64,000 bases of DNA from Pseudomonadota bacterium (lineage in GTDB: Bacteria > Desulfobacterota > Binatia > Binatales > Binataceae). Made by a program: the position numbers and the translations under genes. Of the stretch, positions 53,173 to 64,000 are shown one piece after another. The DNA lies in the NCBI GenBank assembly GCA_021325355.1, contig JAJPHI010000011.1, positions 1-64,000 of the forward strand. Reading direction: 5' to 3'. How positions within the stretch are numbered: the stretch's first letter is position 1; every line of letters begins with the position of its first letter. The notes beneath the pieces were generated by a model. The model saw only the letters and a program-made list of their open reading frames with translations, ran no database searches and had not been told where the DNA came from.

Positions 53173-54228
53173 TCATTTCATGTCGCTGGGGCGCGGCATC
53201 CCCATGTTCAGGCTGAAGAAGCCGCCACCTTTGCGCGCGGGCTCGTCCCGCAGGCGGCGCCCGGTGAAACGAATGAAAACATCCTCGAGCGAAATTCGTT
53301 CAAGGCGAATCGACGTGATCCGGGCGCCGGCACTCTCGACCTGATCCATGACGCGTGGCACCATCCGGGCGCCGTCGTCGCAGGAAATGATCAGCAGCCC
53401 GGTGCTGTCGCGCGTCACGTCGTGGATATCCGGCTGGGCGCGCAGGCGCTCGATGGTGAGGGTATCGTCGCCGCTGATTTCGAGTTCGATCCGGTCCGAG
53501 CCTTTGACCATCGCCTTGAGTTCCGAGGGGGTGCCGAGCGCGATAATTTTGCCGCCATCGACGATGGCGATACGATCACAGAGCGTTTCGGCTTCATCCA
53601 TGTAGTGCGTGGTCAAAGAGATCGTGAGGCCAGTCTCGCTGCGCAACTGGCGCAGCAGCTCCCAAACGGCGCGCCGACTCTGCGGGTCGAGCCCGATCGT
53701 CGGTTCGTCGAGGAAGAGAACGCGCGGTGAATGGATGAGACCGCGGGCGATTTCCAGGCGTCGGCGCATCCCGCCCGAGTAGGTTCCCACCAGGTCGTTG
53801 GCGCGTTCACTGAGCCCGACCATCTGCAGCAGATGGCGTGCGCGCTCGCGGCGAACGCGCCGTGCGAGTCCGTAGAACTCGCCGTAGATATCGACATTCT
53901 CCCATCCTGTCAGATCAAGGTCCGAGGTGAGAGCCTGCGGAATCACGCCGATCACTTCGCGCACCTGCGCCGATTCGCGCACGATATCGAAGCCGGCGAC
54001 CAGGGCTGATCCGGAGGTGGGCGCGAGCAGCGTCGTGAGCATCCGGGTCAGCGTGGTTTTGCCGGCGCCGTTGGGACCGAGGAGTCCGAAGAGCTCGCCC
54101 GGCCGCACCTCAAGGCTGACGCCGTCGACGGCGGTAAATTCGCCGAAGCGCTTGACCAGATCGTGGGCTTTGATCGCCCCGCGGGCAGCATCTGCGGCGC
54201 GGCCATTGGCGAACTCAGCGCTCATCAC
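53173..54228 (-). CDS. ABC exporter ATP-binding protein
   Basis: 351 residues. Walker A GLLGPNGAGKTTLTRM, signature YSGGMRRRLEIARG, Walker B LFLDEPTIGLD, switch TTHYMDEAETLC and the DrrA-type C-terminal extension are complete. It starts one codon after the HlyD gene. No permease follows: the next gene on this strand is an OmpA lipoprotein. The partner permease must be elsewhere; the ABC-2 pair at 30-33 kb lacks an adaptor, which makes a split system conceivable but unproven. Confidence 0.88.
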   Translation of the reverse strand: MMSAEFANGRAADAARGAIKAHDLVKRFGEFTAVDGVSLEVRPGELFGLLGPNGAGKTTLTRMLTTLLAPTSGSALVAGFDIVRESAQVREVIGVIPQALTSDLDLTGWENVDIYGEFYGLARRVRRERARHLLQMVGLSERANDLVGTYSGGMRRRLEIARGLIHSPRVLFLDEPTIGLDPQSRRAVWELLRQLRSETGLTISLTTHYMDEAETLCDRIAIVDGGKIIALGTPSELKAMVKGSDRIELEISGDDTLTIERLRAQPDIHDVTRDSTGLLIISCDDGARMVPRVMDQVESAGARITSIRLERISLEDVFIRFTGRRLRDEPARKGGGFFSLNMGMPRPSDMK

Positions 54229-54230
54229 GC

Positions 54231-55139
54231 CTACCGTGGCGCCGGGTTCCCGACGGTCGCAGCGGGCGCCGGATCTCGATTCGTCAGCCGCACGGCTTGC
54301 TGGAGCGGAAAGGAAACTTCGGCCGTCATCCCGGGCTTGAGTTCCTGACCGGCCTGCAGGACGCGCACCTTGACGTAGAAGGTCCGGATATCCTGACGGC
54401 CGCGCCGCACGTCGGTCTCAGTCGCGAATTGTCCCTCCTGTCCAATCGCCATCACCTGTCCACTATAGACCTGCGGCGGATGAGTCGGCAGGGTCACCGT
54501 GGCCGGGCTGCCGATCGCGATCGCGCCAAGGTCGGTCTCTTCGAGATCCACCCGCGCCCACACGGTCGCAAGATCATCGACCGTCAGGATTGCTGTACCG
54601 GGTGTGACCCACTCGCCGACTTCGAGGTTCTTGCTCACGACGATGCCGGTGATCGGCGAGCGGATGACGGTGTCGTTGAGCTGATCGGTGTAAAAGCGCA
54701 CCTGCGCCTGCGCCGCGATGACGCTGCCGCGGCTCCGTTCGAGATGGGTAATCGCGTCGTCGCGATCCTTGGCTGAGATCACGTTGGCGGCGAAGAGCTT
54801 CTGATACCGCGCCATCGTGCGTTCAGCATCGTGCAGGTCGCCGATCGCATTGGCGAGATTGCCCTGCGCCTGTGCCAGTTGATTGCGGATATCGATGTCT
54901 TCGATGCGACAGACGATAGCGCCGCGCTCGACGTGATCGCCTTCGAGCAGACTGAGTTCGGCGATACGGCCGGCGATCCGGCTCGTGATATTCACCTCGG
55001 GTGCTTCGAGGATACCGACGGTGTCGATGGTGTCGTTGGCGGGGACCGGCCAGATGTACCGGCTTCCCAGCAAATAGAAGGCCGCGAGGATCGCGACGAC
55101 GATCGCAATACCGACGAGGCGGCGGATCCGAGGTTTCAT
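54231..55139 (-). CDS. HlyD-family periplasmic adaptor (membrane fusion protein)
   Basis: 302 residues. An N-terminal anchor (LVGIAIVVAILAAFYLLGS) is followed by a lipoyl-like half motif (APEVNITSRIAGRIAELSLLEGD), a helical hairpin (LAQAQGNLANAIGDLHDAER), the second half (ITGIVVSKNLEVGEWVTPGT) and a beta-barrel domain. It links an inner-membrane exporter to the outer membrane. It is followed directly by an ABC ATPase but no permease. Confidence 0.9.
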   Translation of the reverse strand: MKPRIRRLVGIAIVVAILAAFYLLGSRYIWPVPANDTIDTVGILEAPEVNITSRIAGRIAELSLLEGDHVERGAIVCRIEDIDIRNQLAQAQGNLANAIGDLHDAERTMARYQKLFAANVISAKDRDDAITHLERSRGSVIAAQAQVRFYTDQLNDTVIRSPITGIVVSKNLEVGEWVTPGTAILTVDDLATVWARVDLEETDLGAIAIGSPATVTLPTHPPQVYSGQVMAIGQEGQFATETDVRRGRQDIRTFYVKVRVLQAGQELKPGMTAEVSFPLQQAVRLTNRDPAPAATVGNPAPR

Positions 55140-55169
55140 CCGGACGGCGGCCTGGCTCTCAAGCGCGGA

Positions 55170-55952
55170 TTACCACAGGTTCGGGATGCACTTATAGGTG
55201 ACCCGTTGGTAGGCCGCGTACTCATCGCCGAAACGCGCGGCGAGGTCGGCCTCCTCGACGCTGATGCGCTGGGCCATCACGAGGATGCCGACGATGGAAC
55301 CGAGGACGAGCGTAATTGGCGCGCCGAATTCGAGCGGCCATCCGAAGAGCACGACGAACTCGCCGAAATAGATCGGATGCCGAATCAGGCGATAGAGCCC
55401 GTTGCGCACCAGGACGGGTTCGCCGCTCGCTCCCGTCGTGGGCATGAAGAAACCGAGTTGGATGCGCGCGGCGAGCACCATCCAGAGTCCGATCAGCGAG
55501 ATCAGCAGGCCGAGTCCCTGCGACCAGTCGGGCGGTTCACCGCCGTAAATATACGTCCGTTCGAAGGGAGCCGCGAAAAAAAACACCAGCAGCACGAGCT
55601 CGTAAAGCATGCGCCGCGAGAAACCCTCGCGATCCAGTTCCAACGCCGCCGCATCGCGGACCATCAGATCAGCGAGCCGAAAGACGCCGTAGGCGAACAG
55701 ATAGGCCGTGATGAAGCGATGCTCGCGCAGGTAGGCGCTGAGGCCCAGGCCCAACGCCATCGCGCCGACGATCGCCGCCATCAGGATCAGCAGCTCGGCC
55801 AGCCGGACCATCAGTCCGCGCGAGATCGACGGGGCGGCGGCGCGTGGCAGTTGCGGGGCGATCTCGCCGAGGGTCATGGTGGGGGCGGTTGCCCCGACGT
55901 CAGGCTGCGGATCGACGGCGGCCGACGGGCTCGACCAAGTCTGATCGGCCAT
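55170..55952 (-). CDS. isoprenylcysteine carboxyl methyltransferase-like membrane protein
   Basis: 260 residues with several membrane helices. The C-terminal region (NGLYRLIRHPIYFGEFVVLFGWPLEFGAP, about 175-203) contains the RHPxYxGE motif of ICMT/PEMT-type SAM-dependent methyltransferases, followed by RISVEEADLAARFGDEYAAYQ. It probably methylates a carboxyl or lipid-like substrate at the membrane. ATG 55952 lies two bases after the trxB stop; the longer frame would overlap it. Confidence 0.8.
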   Translation of the reverse strand: MADQTWSSPSAAVDPQPDVGATAPTMTLGEIAPQLPRAAAPSISRGLMVRLAELLILMAAIVGAMALGLGLSAYLREHRFITAYLFAYGVFRLADLMVRDAAALELDREGFSRRMLYELVLLVFFFAAPFERTYIYGGEPPDWSQGLGLLISLIGLWMVLAARIQLGFFMPTTGASGEPVLVRNGLYRLIRHPIYFGEFVVLFGWPLEFGAPITLVLGSIVGILVMAQRISVEEADLAARFGDEYAAYQRVTYKCIPNLW

Positions 55953-55954
55953 CG

Positions 55955-56893
55955 CTAACCGTGACGGCTTTCGAGCCATCGCTCGGCATCGATGGCGGCC
56001 ATGCAGCCCGCTCCGGCTGCGGTTACGGCCTGGCGATAGACGCGGTCGGCGACGTCGCCGGCAGCAAACACGCCCTCGATATTGGTGTAGGTCGAGCCGC
56101 TGCGCACCCGCAGGTAGCCGAGTTCATCGAGGTCCAGTTGACCCTTGAACAGAGCGGTGTTCGGCTGATGGCCGATCGCCACGAACACGCCGTCGGCTTT
56201 CAAATCAGTGGTCGTGCCGGTCTTGACGTTCTTCAGCCGCGCACCGCTGACGCCCGTGCGCGGTTCACCGTAGATCTCCTCGATCACGGAATCCCAGACG
56301 AAGGCGATGCGGGGATTCCTGCGCGCCCGATCCTGCATAATCTTCGAGGCGCGAAGCTGGTCGCGCCGATGGATAAGCGTTACCTTGGTGCAGAAGCGCG
56401 TGAGAAACGTCGCCTCTTCGATCGCCGTATCGCCGCCCCCAACCACCAGCACTTCCTTGTCCTTGAAGAACGCCCCATCGCAGGTTGCGCACGCACTGAC
56501 GCCATAGCCCATCAGCCGTTTCTCCGATTCCAGGCCGAGAAGCTTTGCGGTCGCCCCGGTCGCGATAATCAGCGCTTCGCAGCGGATGGTCGTGTCCTCG
56601 AGCGCCAGCACAAACGGATGCTCGCGCAGCCGCACCGCCATCACGTCGCCGCTCACGAAGCGCGTGCCGAAGCGCGCGGCCTGGCGGCGAAAAACCTCCA
56701 TCAACTCGGGACCCTGGATGCCGTGTTCGAACCCCGGATAGTTCTCGACTTCGGTGGTGATCGTAAGCTGACCGCCGGGCGAAACGCCTTCGATCACCAC
56801 CGGATTAAGATTCGCCCGGGCGCTGTACAGGGCTGCTGTCAGGCCTGCGGGTCCGGAGCCAAGAATCACAAGCTGATGCGCTTCCTCCGCCAT
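55955..56893 (-). CDS. trxB: thioredoxin reductase
   Basis: 312 residues. FAD motif [20 protein letters not shown], redox-active Cys pair in [11 protein letters not shown] (near residue 135), NAD(P) motif [18 protein letters not shown] and the C-terminal FAD site [15 protein letters not shown]. It reduces thioredoxin with NADPH in the cytoplasm. The ATG at 56893 is preceded by GAGAGGAACG; the four-residue longer start is a TTG. Confidence 0.92.
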   Translation of the reverse strand: MAEEAHQLVILGSGPAGLTAALYSARANLNPVVIEGVSPGGQLTITTEVENYPGFEHGIQGPELMEVFRRQAARFGTRFVSGDVMAVRLREHPFVLALEDTTIRCEALIIATGATAKLLGLESEKRLMGYGVSACATCDGAFFKDKEVLVVGGGDTAIEEATFLTRFCTKVTLIHRRDQLRASKIMQDRARRNPRIAFVWDSVIEEIYGEPRTGVSGARLKNVKTGTTTDLKADGVFVAIGHQPNTALFKGQLDLDELGYLRVRSGSTYTNIEGVFAAGDVADRVYRQAVTAAGAGCMAAIDAERWLESRHG

Positions 56894-56987
56894 CGTTCCT
56901 CTCAAGTTGCGGATGTCGGTTAATCCAACGTACCGTCGTTGACTTCATTATATATATGCGGAGGCATAACGTCTGAAAGTAAATGCC
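56894..56987. promoter_or_regulatory. divergent promoter region of trxB and moaC
   Basis: 94 bases containing an AT-rich block TTATATATAT at about 56947-56956 that could be a -10 region for moaC. TTGACT overlaps just upstream, but its spacing is too short for a -35/-10 pair. Confidence 0.35.
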
Positions 56988-57518
56988 ATGGCGGGACGAA
57001 CTCGACAGAATAAAGCGCGGGCGACCGATCAGTTGACCCATCTTGACCGCGACGGGCGCGTGCGGATGGTCGATATCGGCGGCAAGGACGTAACGCGTCG
57101 CGAGGCGGTGGCGCGCGCCGAGGTACGGATGGAAACGGCAACGCTCGCGGCGATACTGCGCGGCGGCTTGAAGAAGGGCGAGGCGTTGGCCGCGGCGCGG
57201 ATCGCCGGAATCATGGCGGCCAAACAGACGCATCAGCTCATCCCGCTCTGTCATCAGCTTCCGCTCGAAAGCGTAAGCGTCGAGTTCAGTCCCGACACCG
57301 AGCGCGGCGTCCTCGAAATTATTGCCGCGGCGGCTACACAGGCGCGCACCGGCGTCGAGATGGAAGCGCTGGTCGCCGCGAGTGTGGCGGCGCTGACCAT
57401 CTATGATATGGCCAAGGCTCTCGACCGCGCGATGGTCATCGGCAATATCCGCCTGATGCGCAAGAGCGGCGGCCGCAGCGGCGAGTTCGTCCGCGCCGAA
57501 CCGCTCGCCAAATCCTGA
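56988..57518 (+). CDS. moaC: cyclic pyranopterin monophosphate synthase MoaC
   Basis: 176 residues. [40 protein letters not shown] and [31 protein letters not shown] contain the conserved His and Lys residues of MoaC. It makes cPMP from the MoaA product in molybdenum cofactor biosynthesis. moaA is not in the window. The N-terminus has a short basic extension ([12 protein letters not shown]). Confidence 0.9.
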   Translation: MAGRTRQNKARATDQLTHLDRDGRVRMVDIGGKDVTRREAVARAEVRMETATLAAILRGGLKKGEALAAARIAGIMAAKQTHQLIPLCHQLPLESVSVEFSPDTERGVLEIIAAAATQARTGVEMEALVAASVAALTIYDMAKALDRAMVIGNIRLMRKSGGRSGEFVRAEPLAKS

Positions 57519-57564
57519 CGGGTCGGGGCGCGGATCGATGTCGGTATCGCTGCGAGGCGTTTAA

Positions 57565-58848
57565 TTGAAACTGCGCGGGCGCGTGACGCTTAAGCCCGAC
57601 CGCGAGCGGACGCTTCGCGGCGGCAATCCGTGGATCTTCTCGCACGCGGTCGCGCGGATCGATCCGCCCGATCTGCGGCCTGGTGACGGCGTTGCCGTTC
57701 ACGACGCCTCGGACAACCCGCTCGGCTACGGCTACTATCATTCGGCGACCACGATCGCGGTGCGGATGCTGGCCATGGGCGACGCCGTCGCGCCCGATCG
57801 CATCGTCGATTATCGCGTAGCCGGCGCGCTGCGCTTGCGCTCGCGCCTCATACGCTCCGACACCAACTGCTACCGCCTGATTAACGGCGAGGGTGACGGC
57901 CTGCCGGGGATCGTCGTCGAGCGCTACGCCGACGTGATCGTGCTGCAGATTCTGACCGCCGGCGCCGAGGCTTTGCGCGACGAAGTTATCGACGCACTCA
58001 ACTCGCGGCTCCGGCCGCGCGCGATCATTGAACGCAGTCAGGGAGCGGTGCGCCGCCGCGAGGGACTCGCCGATCGCGTTGGTATCGCAAGCGGCGCGGC
58101 GATAACCGAGGTGCGGGTCTTCGAGAACGGCATCCCGCTGCTGATCGATCTGGCGCACGGCCAGAAGACCGGCTGGTTCATGGACCAGCGCGAGAATCGC
58201 CTGCGCGTAAGAGCGCTCGCAAGGGATGCGCGCGTGCTCGACCTCTACTGTTACGGCGGCGGCTTCGCTTTGAACGCCCTGAGAGGCGGCGCGCGCGAAG
58301 TGGTCGGTGTCGATAGCTCGGCGCCGGCGCTGGATTGGGCGCGCCGCAACCTCGCCCTGGCAAGTTCGCACAATCAGGACAGCCGTCCGGACCGCGGCGA
58401 GCCGAAGCAGGGAGTCGCGATGCTCGGACCGAGCGATTCGGCCGTCGCGAGCGATCGTTGCCGTTTCGTCCAGGACGACGTCGCCAGGTTTCTCGCGAAC
58501 CCGGAGCCCCGCTTCGACATCGTCGTGATGGATCCGCCGCCGCTCGCCCGCAGTCAGAAGGACGCGGAGCGCGCCGGCCGCCTGTATATATGGCTCAATG
58601 CGCAGGCGATGCGGACCGTGGCACCTGGGGGAACCTTATTTACATTCAGTTGCTCGGCGCATTTTCGCGGCGAGGAATTTGTTCGCGCAGTGCGTATCGC
58701 TCAGGGACTGGCGGGCAGGCATTTCCGCGTGATCGAGCATCTCGGTGCGGCACCCGATCATCCGCAATTGCTGGGTCATCCCGAAGCCGAGTATCTGACC
58801 GGGCTATGGCTCGAAGATCTCGGTGCCGCTAGTTCGCCCGCGCGATGA
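57565..58848 (+). CDS. rlmI: 23S rRNA (cytosine-C5) methyltransferase, RlmI type
   Basis: 427 residues from a TTG. An N-terminal PUA-like domain (LKPDRERTLRGGNPWIFSHAV) is followed by a Rossmann methyltransferase: LLIDLAHGQKTGWFMDQRENR, VLDLYCYGGGFALNAL, VVGVDSSAPALDWARRN, then VMDPPPLARSQKDAE and FTFSCSAHF with the catalytic Cys. Between the acidic SAM motif and the next strand there is an insertion of about 30 residues rich in Asp, Ser and Gly, which makes it longer than E. coli RlmI (396). Confidence 0.85.
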   Translation: MKLRGRVTLKPDRERTLRGGNPWIFSHAVARIDPPDLRPGDGVAVHDASDNPLGYGYYHSATTIAVRMLAMGDAVAPDRIVDYRVAGALRLRSRLIRSDTNCYRLINGEGDGLPGIVVERYADVIVLQILTAGAEALRDEVIDALNSRLRPRAIIERSQGAVRRREGLADRVGIASGAAITEVRVFENGIPLLIDLAHGQKTGWFMDQRENRLRVRALARDARVLDLYCYGGGFALNALRGGAREVVGVDSSAPALDWARRNLALASSHNQDSRPDRGEPKQGVAMLGPSDSAVASDRCRFVQDDVARFLANPEPRFDIVVMDPPPLARSQKDAERAGRLYIWLNAQAMRTVAPGGTLFTFSCSAHFRGEEFVRAVRIAQGLAGRHFRVIEHLGAAPDHPQLLGHPEAEYLTGLWLEDLGAASSPAR

Positions 58849-58924
58849 TAAGCGCGCGGCAAAAAATCTTGGAAATTCTTCGCCGCGCCGTTGCAGCACG
58901 ATACAGGGTCTGGGCCGCGGCTTC

Positions 58925-61741
<2,817 letters not shown>

Positions 61742-61798
61742 CCCCCGTCTCTCCGCTAGCCAACCTTCCGCAATAGCGAGTATCTGTCAACCCCTCGT

Positions 61799-61814
61799 AC
61801 GCAATATATAGTGT
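61799..61814 (-). promoter_or_regulatory. NrdR box 1 upstream of nrdJ
   Basis: ACGCAATATATAGTGT matches the NrdR consensus ACACWATATATWGTGT at 15 of 16 positions. It lies 58 bases before the nrdJ start. On the coding strand, TATATT inside the box may double as the -10 element, with TTATCA about 17 bases upstream as a weak -35 (inference). Confidence 0.75.
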
Positions 61815-61829
61815 TCAGCACCTGTTGAT

Positions 61830-61845
61830 AATCAATATATAGCCT
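61830..61845 (-). promoter_or_regulatory. NrdR box 2 upstream of nrdJ
   Basis: AATCAATATATAGCCT shares the CAATATATAG core with box 1. The cores are 31 bases apart, about three helical turns, the usual spacing of paired NrdR boxes. CCTGTTGATAA is also repeated at 61821-61831 and 61843-61853; its complement TTATCAACA is one base from a DnaA box. Confidence 0.65.
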
Positions 61846-61940
61846 GTTGATAAGCTTACGCCTTTCTTTCGTATCAGGCCAGGCACGCTGGCTTTTGCTG
61901 ACTTTTGTAAACATCGCGGCCGATCAGCAATCCCTGGAGG

Positions 61941-62008
61941 TTGTCGCGGAACTGTGGAAAGTCCGCGGCGTCGATTCCGCCTGAGCAGCAATTGTCGCGA
62001 AACTGTGG
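61941..62008 (+). repeat. direct repeat upstream of the DciA-like gene
   Basis: TTGTCGCGGAACTGTGG (61941-61957) recurs with one mismatch at 61992-62008, 51 bases apart. The second copy ends 17 bases before the chosen ATG. It might be a tandem operator. As the frame is open it could also be coding, although the predicted peptide is not family-like. Confidence 0.5.
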
Positions 62009-62024
62009 CATGCTCCGCTGCAGC

Positions 62025-62471
62025 ATGAGCGTCGTCAAACGCACGTTGCCGCAGCCGATTGGCCTCACGATTTGTGAATTGCTGACGCGCTTCGATGCGG
62101 AAGGTCGTTTCGATTTGGTGCGCCTGCTGCGGGTGTGGCCGGAGGTGGTCGGCGAAGGTATCGCCCGTCGCACCGAGGTCGTGCAGCTCAAGTTCAATGT
62201 CGCGACCGTAAAAGTGGCGGGCGCGATGTGGCTGCAGGAGCTGAGCCTGATGAAACCGCAGATTCTCGAGCGTCTGCATCAGGTGCTCGGCGCCACGACC
62301 ATCAAGGACCTGCGTTTCGTGCAGGGGCGGCTCAGCCGCCGCCAAACTCCACGCTTGCAGCCGCTGGCGCGCGGCCTGCGACGCGCCATCGCCTTGCCCG
62401 AACTGGCGGACCCAGGGTTGCGACAGGCATTTGATTCGTTGATTGAAGCGTGGGGGCGCGCTCCGCGCTGA
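62025..62471 (+). CDS. DciA-like DUF721 protein
   Basis: 148 residues from ATG 62025 (ATG 62010 would add five). LTRFDAEGRFDLVRLLRVWPEVVGEGIARRTEVVQL is the DUF721 core (about residues 19-54), with the W-P-E-V-V-G motif, and LKFNVATVKVAGAMWLQELSLMKPQILERLHQ its second half. The family includes DciA, the ancestral loader of the replicative helicase. This member keeps the N-terminal domain and has a basic tail (RRQTPRLQPLARGLRRA). Its position opposite nrdJ is suggestive of replication but not proof. Confidence 0.8.
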   Translation: MSVVKRTLPQPIGLTICELLTRFDAEGRFDLVRLLRVWPEVVGEGIARRTEVVQLKFNVATVKVAGAMWLQELSLMKPQILERLHQVLGATTIKDLRFVQGRLSRRQTPRLQPLARGLRRAIALPELADPGLRQAFDSLIEAWGRAPR

Positions 62472-62539
62472 TCCAGAGAGATGGTTGGGAGCGCTGTAAA
62501 CTCTCGCGCTCCCGCTGCGTCTATTAAGGAGGAACGAGG

Positions 62540-62935
62540 ATGAAAAAACGGTTTGGTTGGAAACAGGTGGTGGCGACCGGGATGATGAGTCTGTTCGCGG
62601 CTACGGCTTCGGCGCAGATGGCGCAGGCGCCGCCGGTGCCCAATGCACCGCATCCTTATGTCAATCCCAATGCGCCGCATCCCTATGCGAATCCCAGCGC
62701 GCCGCATCGCTATTACGACAAGCATCACCCCTACGCCACGCGGTTCGGCGACTTTCTCGACAGCCATCCGTCAATCGAATCGGACCTGACCAAGAACCCG
62801 CGCCTGGCCGACAACCCGAAGTATCTGGAGGAGCATCCGGAACTGCGCGCATACCTCAAGGATCATCCCGACGTCCGGGCCCAGCTACACTCCGATCCTT
62901 ACAGGTTCATGCATCGCGTGCATCACACGCAATAA
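62540..62935 (+). CDS. small exported repeat protein
   Basis: 131 residues. A signal peptide (MKKRFGWKQVVATGMMSLFA, cleaved after ASAQ) leads into three tandem N-A-P-H-P-Y-like repeats (residues 34-60). A second region then repeats a helical HP unit: SHPSIESDLTKNPRLADNP, EHPELRAYLKDHPDVRAQL. AAGGAGGAACGAGG before the ATG is a strong ribosome site. It resembles hypothetical periplasmic proteins with HPxLxxxLxxxP repeats; no function is known. Confidence 0.75.
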   Translation: MKKRFGWKQVVATGMMSLFAATASAQMAQAPPVPNAPHPYVNPNAPHPYANPSAPHRYYDKHHPYATRFGDFLDSHPSIESDLTKNPRLADNPKYLEEHPELRAYLKDHPDVRAQLHSDPYRFMHRVHHTQ

Positions 62936-63005
62936 AGGCTGCGCGCTTCCGCGCCTCGCGGCAGAAGAGTAGTGGGCCGCCCGGGGGCACGATGGAATAA
63001 TCGAG

Positions 63006-64000
63006 ATGAGCGCGATTGGCGTCGCAAAACAGCCGCTGCACTTGGTTAACCGTCTTGCCTTCGGTCCACGCCCCGGCGATCTCGAGACTGTCGCGCGCCT
63101 GAAGCCGCAAGCGTGGCTGGCGCAGCAGCTTCATCCGGAGTCTTTGCCCGAGCCGCCGGCGCTGACCGAGGCTATCGCGCAGCTCGATACGCTGCGGATG
63201 ACGCCGCCCGAGCTTTTCGCCCAGTTTGGACCGCCGATGGCGGTGATGGGCGTCAAGCCGGATCCGGCGGTAGTCAAAGCCGCGCGCCGGGCCGCGCGCG
63301 TCGTGGTTCAGCAGGCGATGGCGGCGCGGGTTTATCGGGCGGTACTCGAAACGCGGCAATTGCGCGAGGTGATGGTCGCCTTCTGGTTCAATCACTTCAA
63401 CATTTTTGCCGATAAGGGCCTCGATTATCTGTGGGTCGGCGCATTCGAAGAGGACGCGATTCGCCCCCATGTCTTCGGCCGCTTTCGCGATTTGCTGGGT
63501 GCCACTGCCAGGCATCCGGCGATGCTGTTCTATCTCGACAACTGGCAGAACACGGCGCCTGACGCTCCCGGCGCGCGCCGTCGCTTCGAAGGAATCAACG
63601 AAAATTACGCGCGCGAGCTGATGGAGCTGCACACGCTGGGGGTCAACGGCGGCTACACCCAGGCCGACGTCACGGCGCTCGCGCATATCCTGACCGGATG
63701 GGGCATCGTACGACGCGAGAACCCGGCGCGACCCAACTTTGCCCGGCGCCAGCGGCGCCTCGCCGCGATGGGCGCGGTGCGCACGCGCGAGGGGTTTTTC
63801 TTCGATCCGACCCGCCACGATTTTGCCGATAAGGTCTGGCTCGGGCGCACGATCCACGGCAGCGGTATCGAGGAAGGCGAGAAGGCGCTCGACGTTCTGG
63901 CGCAAAGCCCGGCGACCGCCCATCATCTGAGCTTCAAGCTCTGCCAGTATTTCGTTGCCGACAATCCGCCCGCGGACCTGGTTGGGCGGCTCGCCCAACG
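63006..64000 (+). CDS. DUF1800 family protein, N-terminal part
   Basis: At least 331 residues; the gene runs off the right edge. LHLVNRLAFGPRPGDLETVARLKPQAWLAQQLHPE opens with the family motif (residues 12-46). REVMVAFWFNHFNIFADKG, MLFYLDNWQ, GINENYARELMELHTLGVNGGYTQADV and LTGWGI with FDPTRHDFADKVWLG are diagnostic of DUF1800. These proteins of unknown function are often encoded next to a DUF1501 sulfatase-like gene, which would lie outside the window. No signal peptide is seen. The minus-strand open frame over this region is a shadow. Confidence 0.9.
   Translation, partial: MSAIGVAKQPLHLVNRLAFGPRPGDLETVARLKPQAWLAQQLHPESLPEPPALTEAIAQLDTLRMTPPELFAQFGPPMAVMGVKPDPAVVKAARRAARVVVQQAMAARVYRAVLETRQLREVMVAFWFNHFNIFADKGLDYLWVGAFEEDAIRPHVFGRFRDLLGATARHPAMLFYLDNWQNTAPDAPGARRRFEGINENYARELMELHTLGVNGGYTQADVTALAHILTGWGIVRRENPARPNFARRQRRLAAMGAVRTREGFFFDPTRHDFADKVWLGRTIHGSGIEEGEKALDVLAQSPATAHHLSFKLCQYFVADNPPADLVGRLAQ

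Noticed and set aside
58851-58887. GCGCGGC...GCCGCGC inverted repeat between rlmI and nrdJ as a terminator
   Set aside because: The loop is about 20 bases and there is no T-run next to the stem, so the support is weak.
61785-61790. TTGACA on the coding strand before nrdJ as a -35 element
   Set aside because: The sequence 17 bases downstream (AAGGTT) is not a usable -10, and the -10-like TATATT in NrdR box 1 lies on the wrong side of it.
62907-63998. 363-residue minus-strand frame at the right edge
   Set aside because: The plus-strand frame from 63006 encodes an unmistakable DUF1800 protein.

Overview
The window is high-GC bacterial chromosome with densely packed genes, short or overlapping intergenic junctions and no visible insertion sequence, prophage or CRISPR array. 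Gene content suggests an aerobic or facultatively aerobic, Gram-negative, environmental bacterium: cytochrome c maturation system I, OmpA-type and other lipoproteins, methylmalonyl-CoA mutase, several acyl-CoA dehydrogenases, a family III CoA transferase, a luciferase-like (F420-type) oxidoreductase and two amidohydrolase-2 enzymes. The cysteine-type CcmE (CxxxY haem-binding motif, known from deltaproteobacteria and archaea) and the overall mix point to a deltaproteobacterial or Desulfobacterota/Binatota-like lineage. That placement is inference and was not tested by phylogeny.

Layout. 0-5 kb: end of an APC permease, a shortened HpaB-type flavin hydroxylase, a YbhN-type membrane protein coupled to an ArnT-like glycosyltransferase, and an alpha/beta hydrolase. 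5-12 kb: a ClC chloride transporter with CBS domains, a luciferase-like oxidoreductase, a PHP phosphoesterase, and a three-gene signalling operon (double-FHA membrane protein, zinc-ribbon membrane protein, Ser/Thr kinase with WNK-like lysine placement). 12-16 kb: CaiB-type CoA transferase, murF, purE and an exported protein. 16-27 kb, all on the minus strand: ccmE-F-H-I-A-B-C-D, dnaJ, a CbpM-like modulator, tilS, ftsH and a small hypothetical gene. 27-33 kb: exported beta-helix protein, amidohydrolase, tRNA-Phe(GAA) and an ABC-2 exporter. 33-39 kb: a type III polyketide synthase followed by a three-gene redox module made of a double cNMP-domain/four-cluster ferredoxin, a bis-His dihaem cytochrome b, and a nine-haem cytochrome c fused to an FAD/NAD oxidoreductase. 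40-45 kb: methylmalonyl-CoA mutase subunits flanked by two acyl-CoA dehydrogenases, the first of which is frameshifted. 45-49 kb: hisH-hisF-ribH operon (HisF lacks Asp130), a MerR-TPR protein, a QueG-like ferredoxin and a lipoprotein. 49-57 kb: amidohydrolase-SDR-VOC operon, OmpA lipoprotein, HlyD plus ABC ATPase without a permease, an isoprenylcysteine-methyltransferase-like protein and trxB. 57-64 kb: moaC, rlmI, AdoCbl-dependent ribonucleotide reductase nrdJ with two NrdR-box-like sites upstream, a DciA-like gene, a small exported protein and the start of a DUF1800 gene that runs off the right edge.

How they fit together. The ccm operon supplies covalently attached haem for c-type cytochromes, and the nine-CxxCH protein at 36.7 kb is an obvious client. 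Two enzymes (methylmalonyl-CoA mutase and NrdJ) need adenosylcobalamin, and the QueG-like protein belongs to a corrinoid-related family. The most novel-looking segment is the ferredoxin/cytochrome b/cytochrome c-flavoprotein module at 34.2-38.9 kb. The kinase/FHA operon and the HisF active-site substitution are the next most interesting.
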